From Olivibacter jilunii (GTDB lineage: Bacteria > Bacteroidota > Bacteroidia > Sphingobacteriales > Sphingobacteriaceae): a stretch of 64,000 bases of DNA. The DNA lies in assembly GCF_900607235.1 (NCBI RefSeq), contig NZ_LR027850.1, positions 62,001 through 126,000 on the forward strand, given 5' to 3'. Shown piece after piece: positions 25,436-34,508 of the stretch. Under the pieces are notes generated by a model. It ran no database searches. It was not told the DNA's origin and saw only the letters and a program-made list of their open reading frames with translations. Position 1 is the stretch's first letter; each line of letters opens with the position of its first letter. Both the position numbers and the translations under genes were made by a program.

Positions 25436-27196
25436 ATGAATAAAAGATATAATATTGCGGTACTTTTTTTCCTTTTGGTATTCGGTGCCTGTAAGGACGA
25501 TTTTTTGGATCGGAAACCCATGGATTCCATTTCCGATGCGGACGTATGGAAGGATCCTGCCTTGGTACAATCGTATGTAAATGAATTATATGTGGACGTG
25601 TGGGACCCCTTTATTGATAGTTGGAAGGTGATGCATACCGCCATTACGGATGAAGGGATGTACCTACGTGATAAGGGCACGGACGTCGTTTTAAAAGGGA
25701 CTTTTACACCGGAAAATATGGGAACCTTAACCCAGTTCGGACGATGGGAACCGTACTATAAGGCGATCCGGAATTGTAACCTCCTTTTTGAAAATATGGA
25801 TCGTGTGCCGTTTACCGACGAAGCGATGAAAAATCGTTTGTTAGGAGAAACTTATTTTTTGCGCGCCTATTTTTACCTAAATTTGGTAAGTCATTTTGGC
25901 GGGGTACCGTTGATTACTAAATCTTTCGGCTTGGACAGTGGTGAGGAAATGTTTGTAGAGCGTAGTTCTTTTGAAGACTGCGTTGAGCAAATTGTGGCTG
26001 ATTGCGATCAAGCGATTGCGTTATTGCCGGAAAGTTACGGGGCGGATCATAAGGGACGGGCTACCAAGTTTTCCGCCATGGCGGCTAAATCGCGCATCCT
26101 TTTATATGCAGCGAGTGATCTATATAATAAAGCTGCAAACAGCAATGCTTTGGTAGGCTATGTAGGTGGTAACCGGCAGGAACGGTGGCAGCGAGCTTAT
26201 GAGGCGGCCAAAGATCTGTTGGATAACCCAGGGCCGCATCGTTTATACCAACCTACAGATTCTGCTACCGAAAATTACGGACGAGTATTTTTAGACAATC
26301 ATAATCCGGAGATCATTTTTGCCATTCTGCATAACAAAGAATTGAAAGGTACATCCGTGGATTTATGGAACGGACCAAATGGTTATCATAACTGGGGTGG
26401 CAACCTGCCGATAGAGAACTTTGTTTCGGGTTATCAAAAACGGGATGGCTCTCCTTTTGATTGGAATAATCCGGAGGATGCAGCAAATCCATATGTAGGT
26501 CGTGATCCGCGATTTTATGCGTCTATTTTATATAATGGTGCCAAATGGCGACAGCGGCCCACAGACGCGGCGGCGCTGGATCCCGACAATGTGATTCAAA
26601 CGGGGCGTAAGGAAGTATATAATGCCTCCACCAATAAAATTGAGGAAGTATGGGGCGTGGACACCCGTTATAGTCCGATTGAGAATTGGAATGCTTCCAT
26701 CACGGGCTACTATACCCGAAAATTTCTGGATATCAATGTAGATGGTCAATTTTTTCGCGGAGAGCAGCCTTGGATCATTTTTCGCTATGCCGAAATCTTG
26801 TTGAATTATGCCGAAGCCGCGCTCGCTTTAGGTAGGGAATCAGAGGCCCGGGAAGCAATCAATACGGTAAGAACACGTGCCGGCATGCCGACCTCAACGG
26901 TCAGTGGACAGGCTTTGGTCGATCTGTATCGTTATGAGCGTAAGTATGAACTGGCTTTCGAAGGGCATCGTTACTTCGATATGCGACGCTGGTTGATTGC
27001 TGAAAGTTTAATGAACGTACCGGCAAAAGGAATAGATATCTTGGCGAAGCTCAATGCAGACCGGAAGACTTACACCTATCAATACAAAATAATTGATGTG
27101 GCACCGCGCCAATTTAATGTAAAGGGCTATTTTGCGCCTATTCCCATTGGGGAAATACAAAAGAATCCTAAATTACAGCAAAATCCTAATTTTTAA
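25436..27196 (+). CDS. SusD/RagB-family surface lipoprotein
   Basis: This 586-residue protein has lipobox VFGACKDD and the classic SusD start FLDRKPMDSISDADVW. The helical repeats (NRLLGETYFLRAYFYLNLVSH-type segment, LNYAEAALALGRESEAREAI) and the C-terminal KYELAFEGHRYFDMRRW stretch identify the RagB/SusD family, with both N-terminal SusD-like and C-terminal SusD domains. It would cap the SusC pore and bind the substrate on the cell surface. It ends in IQKNPKLQQNPNF, the usual C-terminal NPGY-like motif. It is co-transcribed with the SusC before it and the phosphoesterase 9 bases after it. Confidence 0.94.
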   Translation: MNKRYNIAVLFFLLVFGACKDDFLDRKPMDSISDADVWKDPALVQSYVNELYVDVWDPFIDSWKVMHTAITDEGMYLRDKGTDVVLKGTFTPENMGTLTQFGRWEPYYKAIRNCNLLFENMDRVPFTDEAMKNRLLGETYFLRAYFYLNLVSHFGGVPLITKSFGLDSGEEMFVERSSFEDCVEQIVADCDQAIALLPESYGADHKGRATKFSAMAAKSRILLYAASDLYNKAANSNALVGYVGGNRQERWQRAYEAAKDLLDNPGPHRLYQPTDSATENYGRVFLDNHNPEIIFAILHNKELKGTSVDLWNGPNGYHNWGGNLPIENFVSGYQKRDGSPFDWNNPEDAANPYVGRDPRFYASILYNGAKWRQRPTDAAALDPDNVIQTGRKEVYNASTNKIEEVWGVDTRYSPIENWNASITGYYTRKFLDINVDGQFFRGEQPWIIFRYAEILLNYAEAALALGRESEAREAINTVRTRAGMPTSTVSGQALVDLYRYERKYELAFEGHRYFDMRRWLIAESLMNVPAKGIDILAKLNADRKTYTYQYKIIDVAPRQFNVKGYFAPIPIGEIQKNPKLQQNPNF

Positions 27197-27205
27197 TCCT
27201 AAAGA

Positions 27206-28420
27206 ATGACTGGCATGACAACAAAATTAAATAGAAGGGCTTTTGTATCGGTGATTTCTAAAAGTAGTGCGATAGGGTTTATTGCTCCGGCCTGGATCGG
27301 TGCAGAATCTCAGGCAAACCATGTGTTTCTTACGAAGCCGTACCTGCAAAACCCAATGGCGAATGCGATGACCATCTGCTGGATAACAGCTAAACCGAGC
27401 CATAGTTGGGTAGAATTTCAGGAAGTAAAAGGTGGCGAGCAGCGAAAAGCGCAGGCTGTCGTATTGGGTTTGGTGGTTGCGAACAATACCATGCATCGAA
27501 TTACGCTCCGGAATTTAAAACCTGGCGTTACTTATCGTTATCGCGTGTGTTCGCGCGAGATACAGATGTTTAAACCTTATGAGAAAACATTCGGGGAAAC
27601 GATCTTTAGCGACTTTTATCAGTTTACTACACCCGATCCTTCCAATAGGGAAGTCTCCATGCTGATCTTTAACGATATTCACGATCGGCCTCTTTCTTTT
27701 GGTCAGCTCATGAAGTTAAATGGCACGGATCCTTTTGATTTTGTTTTTTTGAATGGAGACATGTTCGACTATCAGGAAAGTGAACAACAACTGATTGATC
27801 ACCTGATTCAGCCGTGTACGGAAATATTTGCGTCAGAAAAGCCTTTTTTATTTGTTCGTGGAAACCATGAGACGCGTGGAAAGTTTGCTTACCATCTGGC
27901 TGATTACTTTGAAAATATAAATAATCAGCCTTATTTTTCTTTTACCCGTGGACCGGTGCATTTTATTGCTTTGGATACGGGGGAAGACAAGGTAGACGAC
28001 GATGTGGAATACGACGGGTTGGCCGCTTTTGATGTCTTTAGGGAAGAGGAAGCACGCTGGCTGGAAACCGAGTTACAAAGCAAAAGTGCAAAGGAAGCTG
28101 CCTTTCGCGTGGTACTAATGCATATTCCTCCTTTCCATTCAGGCGACTGGCATGGAACTATGCATTGTCGGAAGCTCTTCTCGCCGCTGTTTGAAAAGTA
28201 CGGAGTTGATATGGTTATTTCAGGACATACCCATCGCTACGGTGTACACAAACCGCAGGAAGGTCACAGTTATCCCATTATCATTGGAGGGGGCCCAAAA
28301 GAAGGAAATCGTACATTGATAAAACTAAAGGCCAACGAAAGAGAATTGAATCTTTCCATGCTAGCTGATACGGGAACTGAAGTAGGAATCTACCGCTTGG
28401 TGGCACGTAAGAGAAAATAA
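27206..28420 (+). CDS. Secreted calcineurin-like metallophosphoesterase with FN3-like domain
   Basis: This 404-residue protein has a twin-arginine-like leader (LNRRAFVSVI, then a hydrophobic stretch). An N-terminal fibronectin-III/purple-acid-phosphatase-like domain lies at about 40-145 (NAMTICWITAKPSHSWVEFQ, RYRVCSRE). The metallophosphoesterase core has all metal-ligand motifs: NDIHD, LNGDMFD, RGNHETRG, LMHIPPFH and SGHTHRYG. It would hydrolyse phosphomono- or diesters outside the cytoplasm. It follows SusD by 9 bases and ends the operon, with a strong terminator 30 bases downstream. Tat export is inferred only from the RR motif. Confidence 0.9.
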   Translation: MTGMTTKLNRRAFVSVISKSSAIGFIAPAWIGAESQANHVFLTKPYLQNPMANAMTICWITAKPSHSWVEFQEVKGGEQRKAQAVVLGLVVANNTMHRITLRNLKPGVTYRYRVCSREIQMFKPYEKTFGETIFSDFYQFTTPDPSNREVSMLIFNDIHDRPLSFGQLMKLNGTDPFDFVFLNGDMFDYQESEQQLIDHLIQPCTEIFASEKPFLFVRGNHETRGKFAYHLADYFENINNQPYFSFTRGPVHFIALDTGEDKVDDDVEYDGLAAFDVFREEEARWLETELQSKSAKEAAFRVVLMHIPPFHSGDWHGTMHCRKLFSPLFEKYGVDMVISGHTHRYGVHKPQEGHSYPIIIGGGPKEGNRTLIKLKANERELNLSMLADTGTEVGIYRLVARKRK

Positions 28421-28448
28421 TCACATAGGGGATAAGCTCGAGTAAATT

Positions 28449-28482
28449 AAAAAGCCTTGGCTTAAGAGCCAAGGCTTTTTCG
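28449..28482 (+). terminator. Rho-independent terminator after first phosphoesterase
   Basis: AAGCCTTGGCT (28452-28462), a four-base loop and AGCCAAGGCTT (28467-28477) form a perfect 11-bp stem followed by a T-run. It closes the operon that starts at the sigma/FecR genes. Confidence 0.9.
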
Positions 28483-28507
28483 TGGGAATCGGTCTGATAA
28501 CTTAATA

Positions 28508-28536
28508 CTTGCTTAATATTACGACCGGTATATTTG
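28508..28536 (+). promoter_or_regulatory. Bacteroidota-type promoter for second phosphoesterase
   Basis: TTG (28509-28511) and TATATTTG (28529-28536) are separated by 17 bases, a good fit to the Bacteroidota consensus. Its position shows that the in-frame TTG at 28509 is promoter rather than start codon and supports ATG 28569 as the translation start. Confidence 0.65.
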
Positions 28537-28568
28537 CATTGCAACCTGATTTTATTCAGCTTACATTT

Positions 28569-29849
28569 ATGAGCGCACACATCAAATTCTTTTGCTACTG
28601 CTGTCTTTTCTTTTTTGTAACGGGCAAGGTACAGGCACAGCTATTTAAACCAACGGTGTACCCGGACCGCGTCATATTGACTTGGGCCGAGGATCCGACT
28701 ACCACACAGTCTGTTACCTGGCGTACGGATACTTCAATAGTTACCGGTTGGGCGGAAATTGCCGAGGAAATGAGTGCTCCAGGACTCGAACCACCCAAAG
28801 CACGTCAACTCCAAGCAACAACGAACAGTCTGATGGATAAGGAATATGCGGCTGCACATTATCATCGAGTGACATTTCGTGACCTCAAACCAAGTACGCT
28901 CTATGCTTATCGTGTGGGAAGTGATACTTTATGGAGCGAATGGTTTCAATTTAAAACCGCTCCTGCGAAAGAAGAGGCTTTCTCTTTTATCTACTTGGGT
29001 GATGCGCAGAATGATATTAAATCCAAATGGTCTAGAGTAATTCGAAAGGCATTTGCTACCGAAGGCGATGCGCGGTTTATTGTACATGCAGGCGATTTGA
29101 TCAATCGGTCGAACAACGATGAGCAATGGGGTGAATGGCATTTCGGCGGTGGGTTCATCAATGGTATGATACCGAGTGTGCCGACACCGGGTAATCATGA
29201 GTATAAGCGTGATGAACAGCAAATGTTAAGGTTGGATCCACATTGGAAAGCACAGTACACTTTACCTACGAATGGGCCGGAAGGAATGCAGGAAAGTGTT
29301 TACTACGTAGATTACGCCAATGTTCGCTTGATTTCGCTGAATTCGCAAATGATTGTACTGGACAGTCTTGCGCGTAGAAAACAATTCGATTGGCTGGAAC
29401 AGGTTTTGAAGAATAATCCGCAGCGGTGGACATTCTTGACTTTTCATCATCCGATTTACTCGACAGCGAAAGGAAGAGATAATAAGGAGTTCCGAGAATT
29501 GTTTCAGCCATTATTTGAGAAATACCATGTTGATATATTGATGCAAGGGCATGATCATACCTATGGGCGTGGTAGAAATTTGCCAGTCGGAAAGTCGAAA
29601 AAAAGTGCCGGTGGCCCTATGTATTTGGTGTCCGTGGCGGGGCCAAAAATGTATGAGATGGGCTCGGATAACCAATGGGCTGATAAGCTGGCATCTCATA
29701 CACAGTTATTTCAGGTCATTCATGTTGATCACGATCGATTAATCTATAAAGCCTATAAGGCATCAGGTGAACTTTTTGACACTTTCGAACTGAAGAAAGG
29801 CTCGCGTAATCAACCCGCTACCTATATCGAGCGGATGCGCCCGGATTGA
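28569..29849 (+). CDS. Secreted purple-acid-phosphatase-like metallophosphoesterase
   Basis: From ATG 28569 the product is 426 residues with a clear signal peptide (CCLFFFVTGKVQAQ). An N-terminal purple-acid-phosphatase FN3-like domain (PDRVILTWAEDPTTTQSVTW, LYAYRVGSD) precedes the catalytic core with YLGDAQND, HAGDLIN, PGNHEYK, FHHPIYS and QGHDHTYGRG, the five metal-binding blocks. It would release phosphate from organic phosphoesters in the periplasm or outside. It is a paralogue in architecture of the preceding gene but has its own promoter and sits behind a terminator, so it can be expressed apart from the SusC/SusD operon. Confidence 0.91.
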   Translation: MSAHIKFFCYCCLFFFVTGKVQAQLFKPTVYPDRVILTWAEDPTTTQSVTWRTDTSIVTGWAEIAEEMSAPGLEPPKARQLQATTNSLMDKEYAAAHYHRVTFRDLKPSTLYAYRVGSDTLWSEWFQFKTAPAKEEAFSFIYLGDAQNDIKSKWSRVIRKAFATEGDARFIVHAGDLINRSNNDEQWGEWHFGGGFINGMIPSVPTPGNHEYKRDEQQMLRLDPHWKAQYTLPTNGPEGMQESVYYVDYANVRLISLNSQMIVLDSLARRKQFDWLEQVLKNNPQRWTFLTFHHPIYSTAKGRDNKEFRELFQPLFEKYHVDILMQGHDHTYGRGRNLPVGKSKKSAGGPMYLVSVAGPKMYEMGSDNQWADKLASHTQLFQVIHVDHDRLIYKAYKASGELFDTFELKKGSRNQPATYIERMRPD

Positions 29850-29945
29850 TAGACTCCGATTGGTGATGAAAATGTTCCAGAATCATTCGGAATATAGGTA
29901 GACGGTTCATAAAATGCTAAAATTGCTGATAGATTAGGTTATATC

Positions 29946-29980
29946 TTGTAATTTTTTCTCTCCCGGTATAATTAGTTTTG
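29946..29980 (+). promoter_or_regulatory. Possible promoter for the 30028 sigma factor
   Basis: TAGTTTTG (29973-29980) fits TAnnTTTG, and TTG lies at 29946-29948. The spacing of 24 bases is a little long. It would give a short leader of about 40 bases before ATG 30028. Confidence 0.45.
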
Positions 29981-30027
29981 TAACATCTTCGATGGAAAAC
30001 TAACGAATCGGAATCAAATAACCAATT

Positions 30028-30627
30028 ATGAGAGAGCAATCGGCATGGGATGATCGGTCTATGTGGGATGGACTGGTTGATGGGCAACAAGGGGCTTTCA
30101 CTGCCCTAGTGAGGCGTTATACAGACACTCTTTACGATTATGGCATGCGCTTGTGCACAGATGAGGAATTAGTAAAGGACTGCGTACAAGAGGTGTTTCT
30201 TTTTATATGGAGGCGAAGGCAATACTTGCAGCAGCCGGTTTCTTTGAAATTTTACCTGATGAAGGCTGTTCGAAATAAAATAGGCCGTGAACTTCCGAAG
30301 TGGCAAATGAAAGAGCAGCTTCAGGAGTCTGAGTATCAATTTCCCGACTTCTTTATCGAACTGGACGAACAGACTGCGACGCCCCCCGCTGTTCGAAAGC
30401 GTTTGAAGTCCTATATCGATCAGCTTTCACCTCGTCAGCGGGAAATTCTTTATTTACGGTTTTATGAAGGCCTCCGACAACAAAAAATTGCTGAAATGAT
30501 GAATCTAAATCATCAATCGGTTTACAATCTTTTGCGCGGGGCACTGGTTGCGCTCAAGAAAAAAGTGGACTATGAAACACTGATTGCTTACTGGTGTTTC
30601 TTTTTCGTATTGTTGTCCTTTAGCTAA
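30028..30627 (+). CDS. ECF sigma factor with hydrophobic tail, separated from its FecR
   Basis: This 199-residue sigma-70 family protein has region 2 (FTALVRRYTDTLYDYGMRL, KDCVQEVFLFIWRRRQYL) and region 4 (QLSPRQREILYLRFYEGLRQ, QKIAEMMNLNHQSVYNLLRG). The C-terminus is strongly hydrophobic (IAYWCFFFVLLSFS), like the sigma factor at 20182. No FecR gene follows directly. The nearest candidate is the FecR at 34509, which has no sigma partner of its own, with three opposite-strand genes and a repeat array between them. The pair probably formed one sigma-FecR-SusC-SusD locus. Confidence 0.92.
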   Translation: MREQSAWDDRSMWDGLVDGQQGAFTALVRRYTDTLYDYGMRLCTDEELVKDCVQEVFLFIWRRRQYLQQPVSLKFYLMKAVRNKIGRELPKWQMKEQLQESEYQFPDFFIELDEQTATPPAVRKRLKSYIDQLSPRQREILYLRFYEGLRQQKIAEMMNLNHQSVYNLLRGALVALKKKVDYETLIAYWCFFFVLLSFS

Positions 30628-30653
30628 AGGAGCAAGCCTGTATCGACAAATAA

Positions 30654-31322
30654 CTAAGGTTGCAAGATCTTGACAATTTCTTTAAATCCTTTGGTTTGTG
30701 CATGCTGAAGCGGTGTTACACCTTGATGATCGGGAATATCTAGCTTGGCACCTGCGTCTTTCAGGATCTGTACGATCCGTTGGTATTTTTCGCTTCCGTC
30801 ACCTAGCAGTACGGCTTCCATCAGGGCGGTCCATCCCAAGCGATTGACATGATCTATCGGGAATCCTTTGGTGTTAGCTAATAGTTGAACGGTTTCGATA
30901 TGCCCGCGCTCACAAGCGGGAATAAGCGCCGTTCCTTGATAACGATTGAAGATATCGAAACGCGCTCCGTGATTCAGAAATAACTGTACCAGCTCGGTTT
31001 GTCCACTGGCACCGGCATAAAGAAAAGGGCTGTCTTGGTTATCTGCTTGTAGATTGACGTCCGCTCCATGCGTTACCAGCAGTTTAGCCAGCTCAGTTTG
31101 ATGGTTGATTGTCGCGATCAAGAGCAGTGATCGTTTGCTCTTATCTCTTGTGTTTACATCCGCTCCGTTTTGCAGTGCTTTAGAAACGCCTTGTATATCG
31201 TTTTTTTCTACTAGGTTTAGAATGTCCTGATTGTTCAAGATCTTTTTTGTACTTTCCGGCATCGTTAAATTACATGAGGTAACAGTCGTTATGAGCATCA
31301 TTACAAAAAATATTGTTTTCAT
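30654..31322 (-). CDS. Ankyrin-repeat lipoprotein
   Basis: This 222-residue protein has a lipobox TVTSC (Cys17), followed from about residue 33 to the end by five to six ankyrin repeats. Recognisable units include DVNTRDKSKRSLLLIATINH, GADVNLQADNQDSPFLYAGA, ERGHIETVQLLAN and LGWTALMEAVLLGDGSEKYQ. Ankyrin arrays bind proteins; no catalytic motif is present. It is the last gene of a three-gene minus-strand block and converges on the sigma gene with 26 bases between. The partner is unknown. Confidence 0.88.
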   Translation of the reverse strand: MKTIFFVMMLITTVTSCNLTMPESTKKILNNQDILNLVEKNDIQGVSKALQNGADVNTRDKSKRSLLLIATINHQTELAKLLVTHGADVNLQADNQDSPFLYAGASGQTELVQLFLNHGARFDIFNRYQGTALIPACERGHIETVQLLANTKGFPIDHVNRLGWTALMEAVLLGDGSEKYQRIVQILKDAGAKLDIPDHQGVTPLQHAQTKGFKEIVKILQP

Positions 31323-31386
31323 AATTCAATTAGTTTTGAATGATCGGTCTCCTCAGCACTTTTGTCAAGTGCTGGAAATTTTCAAT

Positions 31387-32730
31387 TTAAAAGACAATAT
31401 TGCCTTGATAGATGAGTGATTTAACAGGTGAAACCCGCGAAACAGCTTCAGCAGAACAGCTGGCCTCGATGAAAACTATATTAGCATCATCACCCACTTT
31501 TGGCCATTGTTGTACCCCTTGATCGTTCAAGGGAAGCGGACCGGCGGTTGCCAGCTTTAAGATTCTCGATAAGTCAAATTCGGTGGTGTATCCGTACAAT
31601 TGTGCAGCTAGATTCGCTTTTTGCAGTACGCTTCCCGTTCCGAAAGTGTTCCAGTGATCGATAACGCTATCATTCCCGGTCATGATTTTCACCTTGTGCT
31701 TTAGTAAGAGGGGAATCGGCATGATCAGTCCTCCGAAAGGTATCGTAGAAACAACGCCTATTACAGCGGCACCAAGCCTTTCAGCGATTTCTTCCTGTTT
31801 GCTAGCATCTAGCTTTCCAAGAACGAAACAATGACTCAGGTAAGTTTTTTCTTTTAGCCTCGGATTTTCGATTACCCTATCGATGAGGTATTCTACTGTT
31901 CTCAATCCAGATTCTCCGGATTCGTGTAGGTGTGTATCGATGCCTTTGTTGTGGTCGAGCGCAAGTTGTACGGTAAAATCTATTGTCTTTTCGATTGCGC
32001 CATCGATTGAATAAGGATCCAGTCCGCCAATAAAATCTATATCGGTTTTAGCTGCTTCTTTCAAGTAGGGAACGGTATCGGTATAAAAAACGCCGTGTTG
32101 GGGAAATGCGACCAGCTCGGCTCCGAAACCATTTTTTTTGTTTTCTAATGCGTTTTGAAGATGCTTTAAGGAATCTAGCTTCGACGTTGGTTCGATATTG
32201 ACATGGCTTCTTGCAAAGGATGTTCCCTTCGATTGAAGAAGTTCAATAAGTTTTTCTGCTTTGTAAGTTGAATTTTTCAACATTTCGGGCAATATTTTCT
32301 GCTCAAGGGCAATCATTCCTTTTACGCCCCCGGTCCTTTTTCTTACTGCCTGCCAGTTTTCTCCGTAGAAAGTTTTATCAAGATGAATGTGCATGTCCCT
32401 AAAGGAAGGGAGCATAAGTAGGCCTTTGGCATCAATTGCCTCCGCAGTGGACTGATTAGGACTAATTTTTCTGATTTTTCTATTTGCTACTTCAATGGAA
32501 AAAAGCGCTGTTTTGGTGGCAACCACTTCGCCGTCTTCGTACTCGAAACCAGTTTCTAAGCGAACATTCTTCAGCGTGTAATTACCGGCCTCCATTAATT
32601 TTTCCTCTTTTCTCTCCGCTGCTCCTTTGCTAACCTGTGCATTGACCACACCTGGCGTGAGTGATAAGCCTGCAAATCCTATGGTTGCGTTTTTAAGGAA
32701 TTCTTTACGTGATAGCATTGAATGATTCAT
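31387..32730 (-). CDS. Amidohydrolase, cytosine-deaminase-like, exported
   Basis: This 447-residue metal hydrolase has a Tat-like leader (SRKEFLKNATIGFAGLSL, an RK rather than RR motif). Core motifs are FRDMHIHLDKTFYGE (metal-binding His114 and His116), DTHLHESGESG, YLSHCFVLG and MTGNDSVIDHWNTFGTGSVL with the catalytic aspartate. These match the CodA/AtzC-like branch of amidohydrolases, which deaminates cytosine-like or triazine rings. An exported location is unusual for a cytosine deaminase, so the substrate may be something else. The upstream AraC regulator on the same strand probably controls it. Confidence 0.87.
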   Translation of the reverse strand: MNHSMLSRKEFLKNATIGFAGLSLTPGVVNAQVSKGAAERKEEKLMEAGNYTLKNVRLETGFEYEDGEVVATKTALFSIEVANRKIRKISPNQSTAEAIDAKGLLMLPSFRDMHIHLDKTFYGENWQAVRKRTGGVKGMIALEQKILPEMLKNSTYKAEKLIELLQSKGTSFARSHVNIEPTSKLDSLKHLQNALENKKNGFGAELVAFPQHGVFYTDTVPYLKEAAKTDIDFIGGLDPYSIDGAIEKTIDFTVQLALDHNKGIDTHLHESGESGLRTVEYLIDRVIENPRLKEKTYLSHCFVLGKLDASKQEEIAERLGAAVIGVVSTIPFGGLIMPIPLLLKHKVKIMTGNDSVIDHWNTFGTGSVLQKANLAAQLYGYTTEFDLSRILKLATAGPLPLNDQGVQQWPKVGDDANIVFIEASCSAEAVSRVSPVKSLIYQGNIVF

Positions 32731-32821
32731 CTTTTTATTGTTTGTTCACGTTCAAATTATACGATACCTAATGACAAAGGTACGATGCCTACTTTTTATA
32801 AGGTGTGAAGGATTTCTGCTA

Positions 32822-33715
32822 TTACTTGTGGGATTTATCTATTTCGCGAAAAGCCGAAGGCGTTATTCCTGTTTGGGTTTTAAAAAAGTTGGAGAAATAA
32901 GCGTGATCTACGAAACCCAGTTCGAAAGCAATTTCTTTAATGGAAAGGCTTGTGCTTTGTAGCATTCTTTTTGCTTCGATACATACTCGTTGCTGTATGA
33001 GCTGTGTTGCTGAAACTTTTAGATTTTTTTTACAAAGGATATTCAGATAATTGGGTGAAATATGTAGCTGTTCTGCATAGAAAGTCACTAGCTTCTGCTC
33101 TTTGAAAAATTCATCTATTAAGGTGTTGAATTTAGCTAGCCGGGGATTGGATTGATAAACCTTGAACTCGGTGAACGTGCCTTCTGCTTCTCTACTAACA
33201 ATTGCGGCAATGACTGCAGCGCGAGCGCTGATCAGATGTACGAGTGAACGATCATTCTTTAATTCATGCTTGATAGCATCAAACTCATATAATAATAATT
33301 GGAAGGCCTCATCAGTCAATTGAATAACAGGGTGATTTTGGTAGTTGGTAAAGGAAAACCTGAAATAGGGAGCAAATTGCTCGAAAAATGAACGTTCGAT
33401 CATCAGTTGATATCCGGTGGTTCCTGTTTCGATATCCCATTTATGCATCTGGCCCGGAAATAAAACGTGTATTTGATGGTTGCCGATTTGATAATCTATC
33501 GAATCAATATTGTGTGTTCCCTGTGCTTGATCAAAGAGGATGATAATAAAAAAGTCGTGTTTATGAGGCTTCTCGATTAGCCGTTTACCATGAAGTTCAT
33601 TGAATATGATTTCCTCACGACCGGCAATCTGTCCTTTTCGAAACCCATGGATTCCGATAATGGGTATTGTATGATCCTCTTTATAGGTAGGCATAAGGTA
33701 AATATAGTGAATCAT
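32822..33715 (-). CDS. AraC-family transcriptional regulator
   Basis: This 297-residue protein has an N-terminal cupin sensor (about 35-160; KPHKHDFFIIILFDQAQGTH, NHQIHVLFPGQMHKWDIE). A C-terminal AraC double helix-turn-helix lies at about 200-292 (FYAEQLHISPNYLNILCKKN, IKEIAFELGFVDHAYFSNFF, TPSAFREI). It lies 91 bases upstream of the amidohydrolase gene on the same strand and is its likely regulator. A start at internal MPTYKEDHT (residue 8) is also possible. Confidence 0.92.
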   Translation of the reverse strand: MIHYIYLMPTYKEDHTIPIIGIHGFRKGQIAGREEIIFNELHGKRLIEKPHKHDFFIIILFDQAQGTHNIDSIDYQIGNHQIHVLFPGQMHKWDIETGTTGYQLMIERSFFEQFAPYFRFSFTNYQNHPVIQLTDEAFQLLLYEFDAIKHELKNDRSLVHLISARAAVIAAIVSREAEGTFTEFKVYQSNPRLAKFNTLIDEFFKEQKLVTFYAEQLHISPNYLNILCKKNLKVSATQLIQQRVCIEAKRMLQSTSLSIKEIAFELGFVDHAYFSNFFKTQTGITPSAFREIDKSHK

Positions 33716-33775
33716 GAATGTTTTTTAATTTCATCCTATTATTTTCTTTTGGTTGATGAGAGCTCGAGTAAATAA

Positions 33776-34412
33776 CCGAAGCGGCAGCGAAGCTCATTGA
33801 CACCTGAAAATGTAAACACTTGTCAATAATAATTGCCCTGTGTGTACAGACAGTTGCACTAGTACAAGCTCCTGCTTAAAACGTATAACTTAGCACTTAT
33901 AACTAAAAAGCTATCAGCAGTCAGCTTTCAGCCATCAGCTTTAATAATATATTATTACAGTGGCACGAGTAGTTACAATAGCATAGGCCCTTACTTAATT
34001 ACGTATAACTTAGCACTCTTAAGCCTTAAACGGACACTGGTAGCAGGACATGGGTAGCAGGACAAGTCATTACAGTTGCACAAGCACTAGTACAAGCTCC
34101 TGCTTAAAACGTATAACTTAGCACTTATAACTAAAAAGCTATCAGCAGTCAGCTTTCAGCTATCAGCTTTAATAATGTATTATTACAGTGGAACGAGTAG
34201 TTACAATAGCACAGGCCCTTACTTAATTACGTATAACTTAGCACTTATAACCGGCATAGGCTATGTACGACCCATCGCTGACCGAAAGCTAATTCCTAAT
34301 AACTAACAACTAACAACCAATAACCAACAACTAACAACCAACAACTAACAACCAATAACCAACAACTAACAACCAATAACTAACAACTAATAACCAATAC
34401 CTAATAATTAAC
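33776..34412. repeat. Intergenic word-repeat array 2 with 162-bp direct duplication
   Basis: A segment at 33856-34017 recurs at 34084-34245 (offset 228) with only a few differences. Inside each copy run heptamers such as GCTATCA, GCAGTCA, GCTTTCA, GCCATCA (33910-33937). From 34301 to 34412 the sequence is a clean run of 16 heptamers of the form AAYYAAY with two minor deviations (AACTAAC, AACCAAT, AACCAAC). No coding frame is visible. The array separates the minus-strand AraC block from the FecR gene and uses the same kind of words as the arrays at 18009 and 50488. Confidence 0.85.
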
Positions 34413-34508
34413 ATCCCAAAACTATTTTTATTCAAAAAAAAGCAAAAGCATGAGTAGATTTTGCTTTTTGATGTCTATATAGTTTTAGAGACAGCGCTTG
34501 AACGCCAC

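Noticed and set aside
28509-28568. TTG start for the second phosphoesterase
   Set aside because: The codon is part of the -33 promoter element, and the signal peptide begins properly at ATG 28569.
32738-32962. Plus-strand frame of 74 codons
   Set aside because: Antisense to the AraC regulator's helix-turn-helix region and the spacer; no supporting signal.
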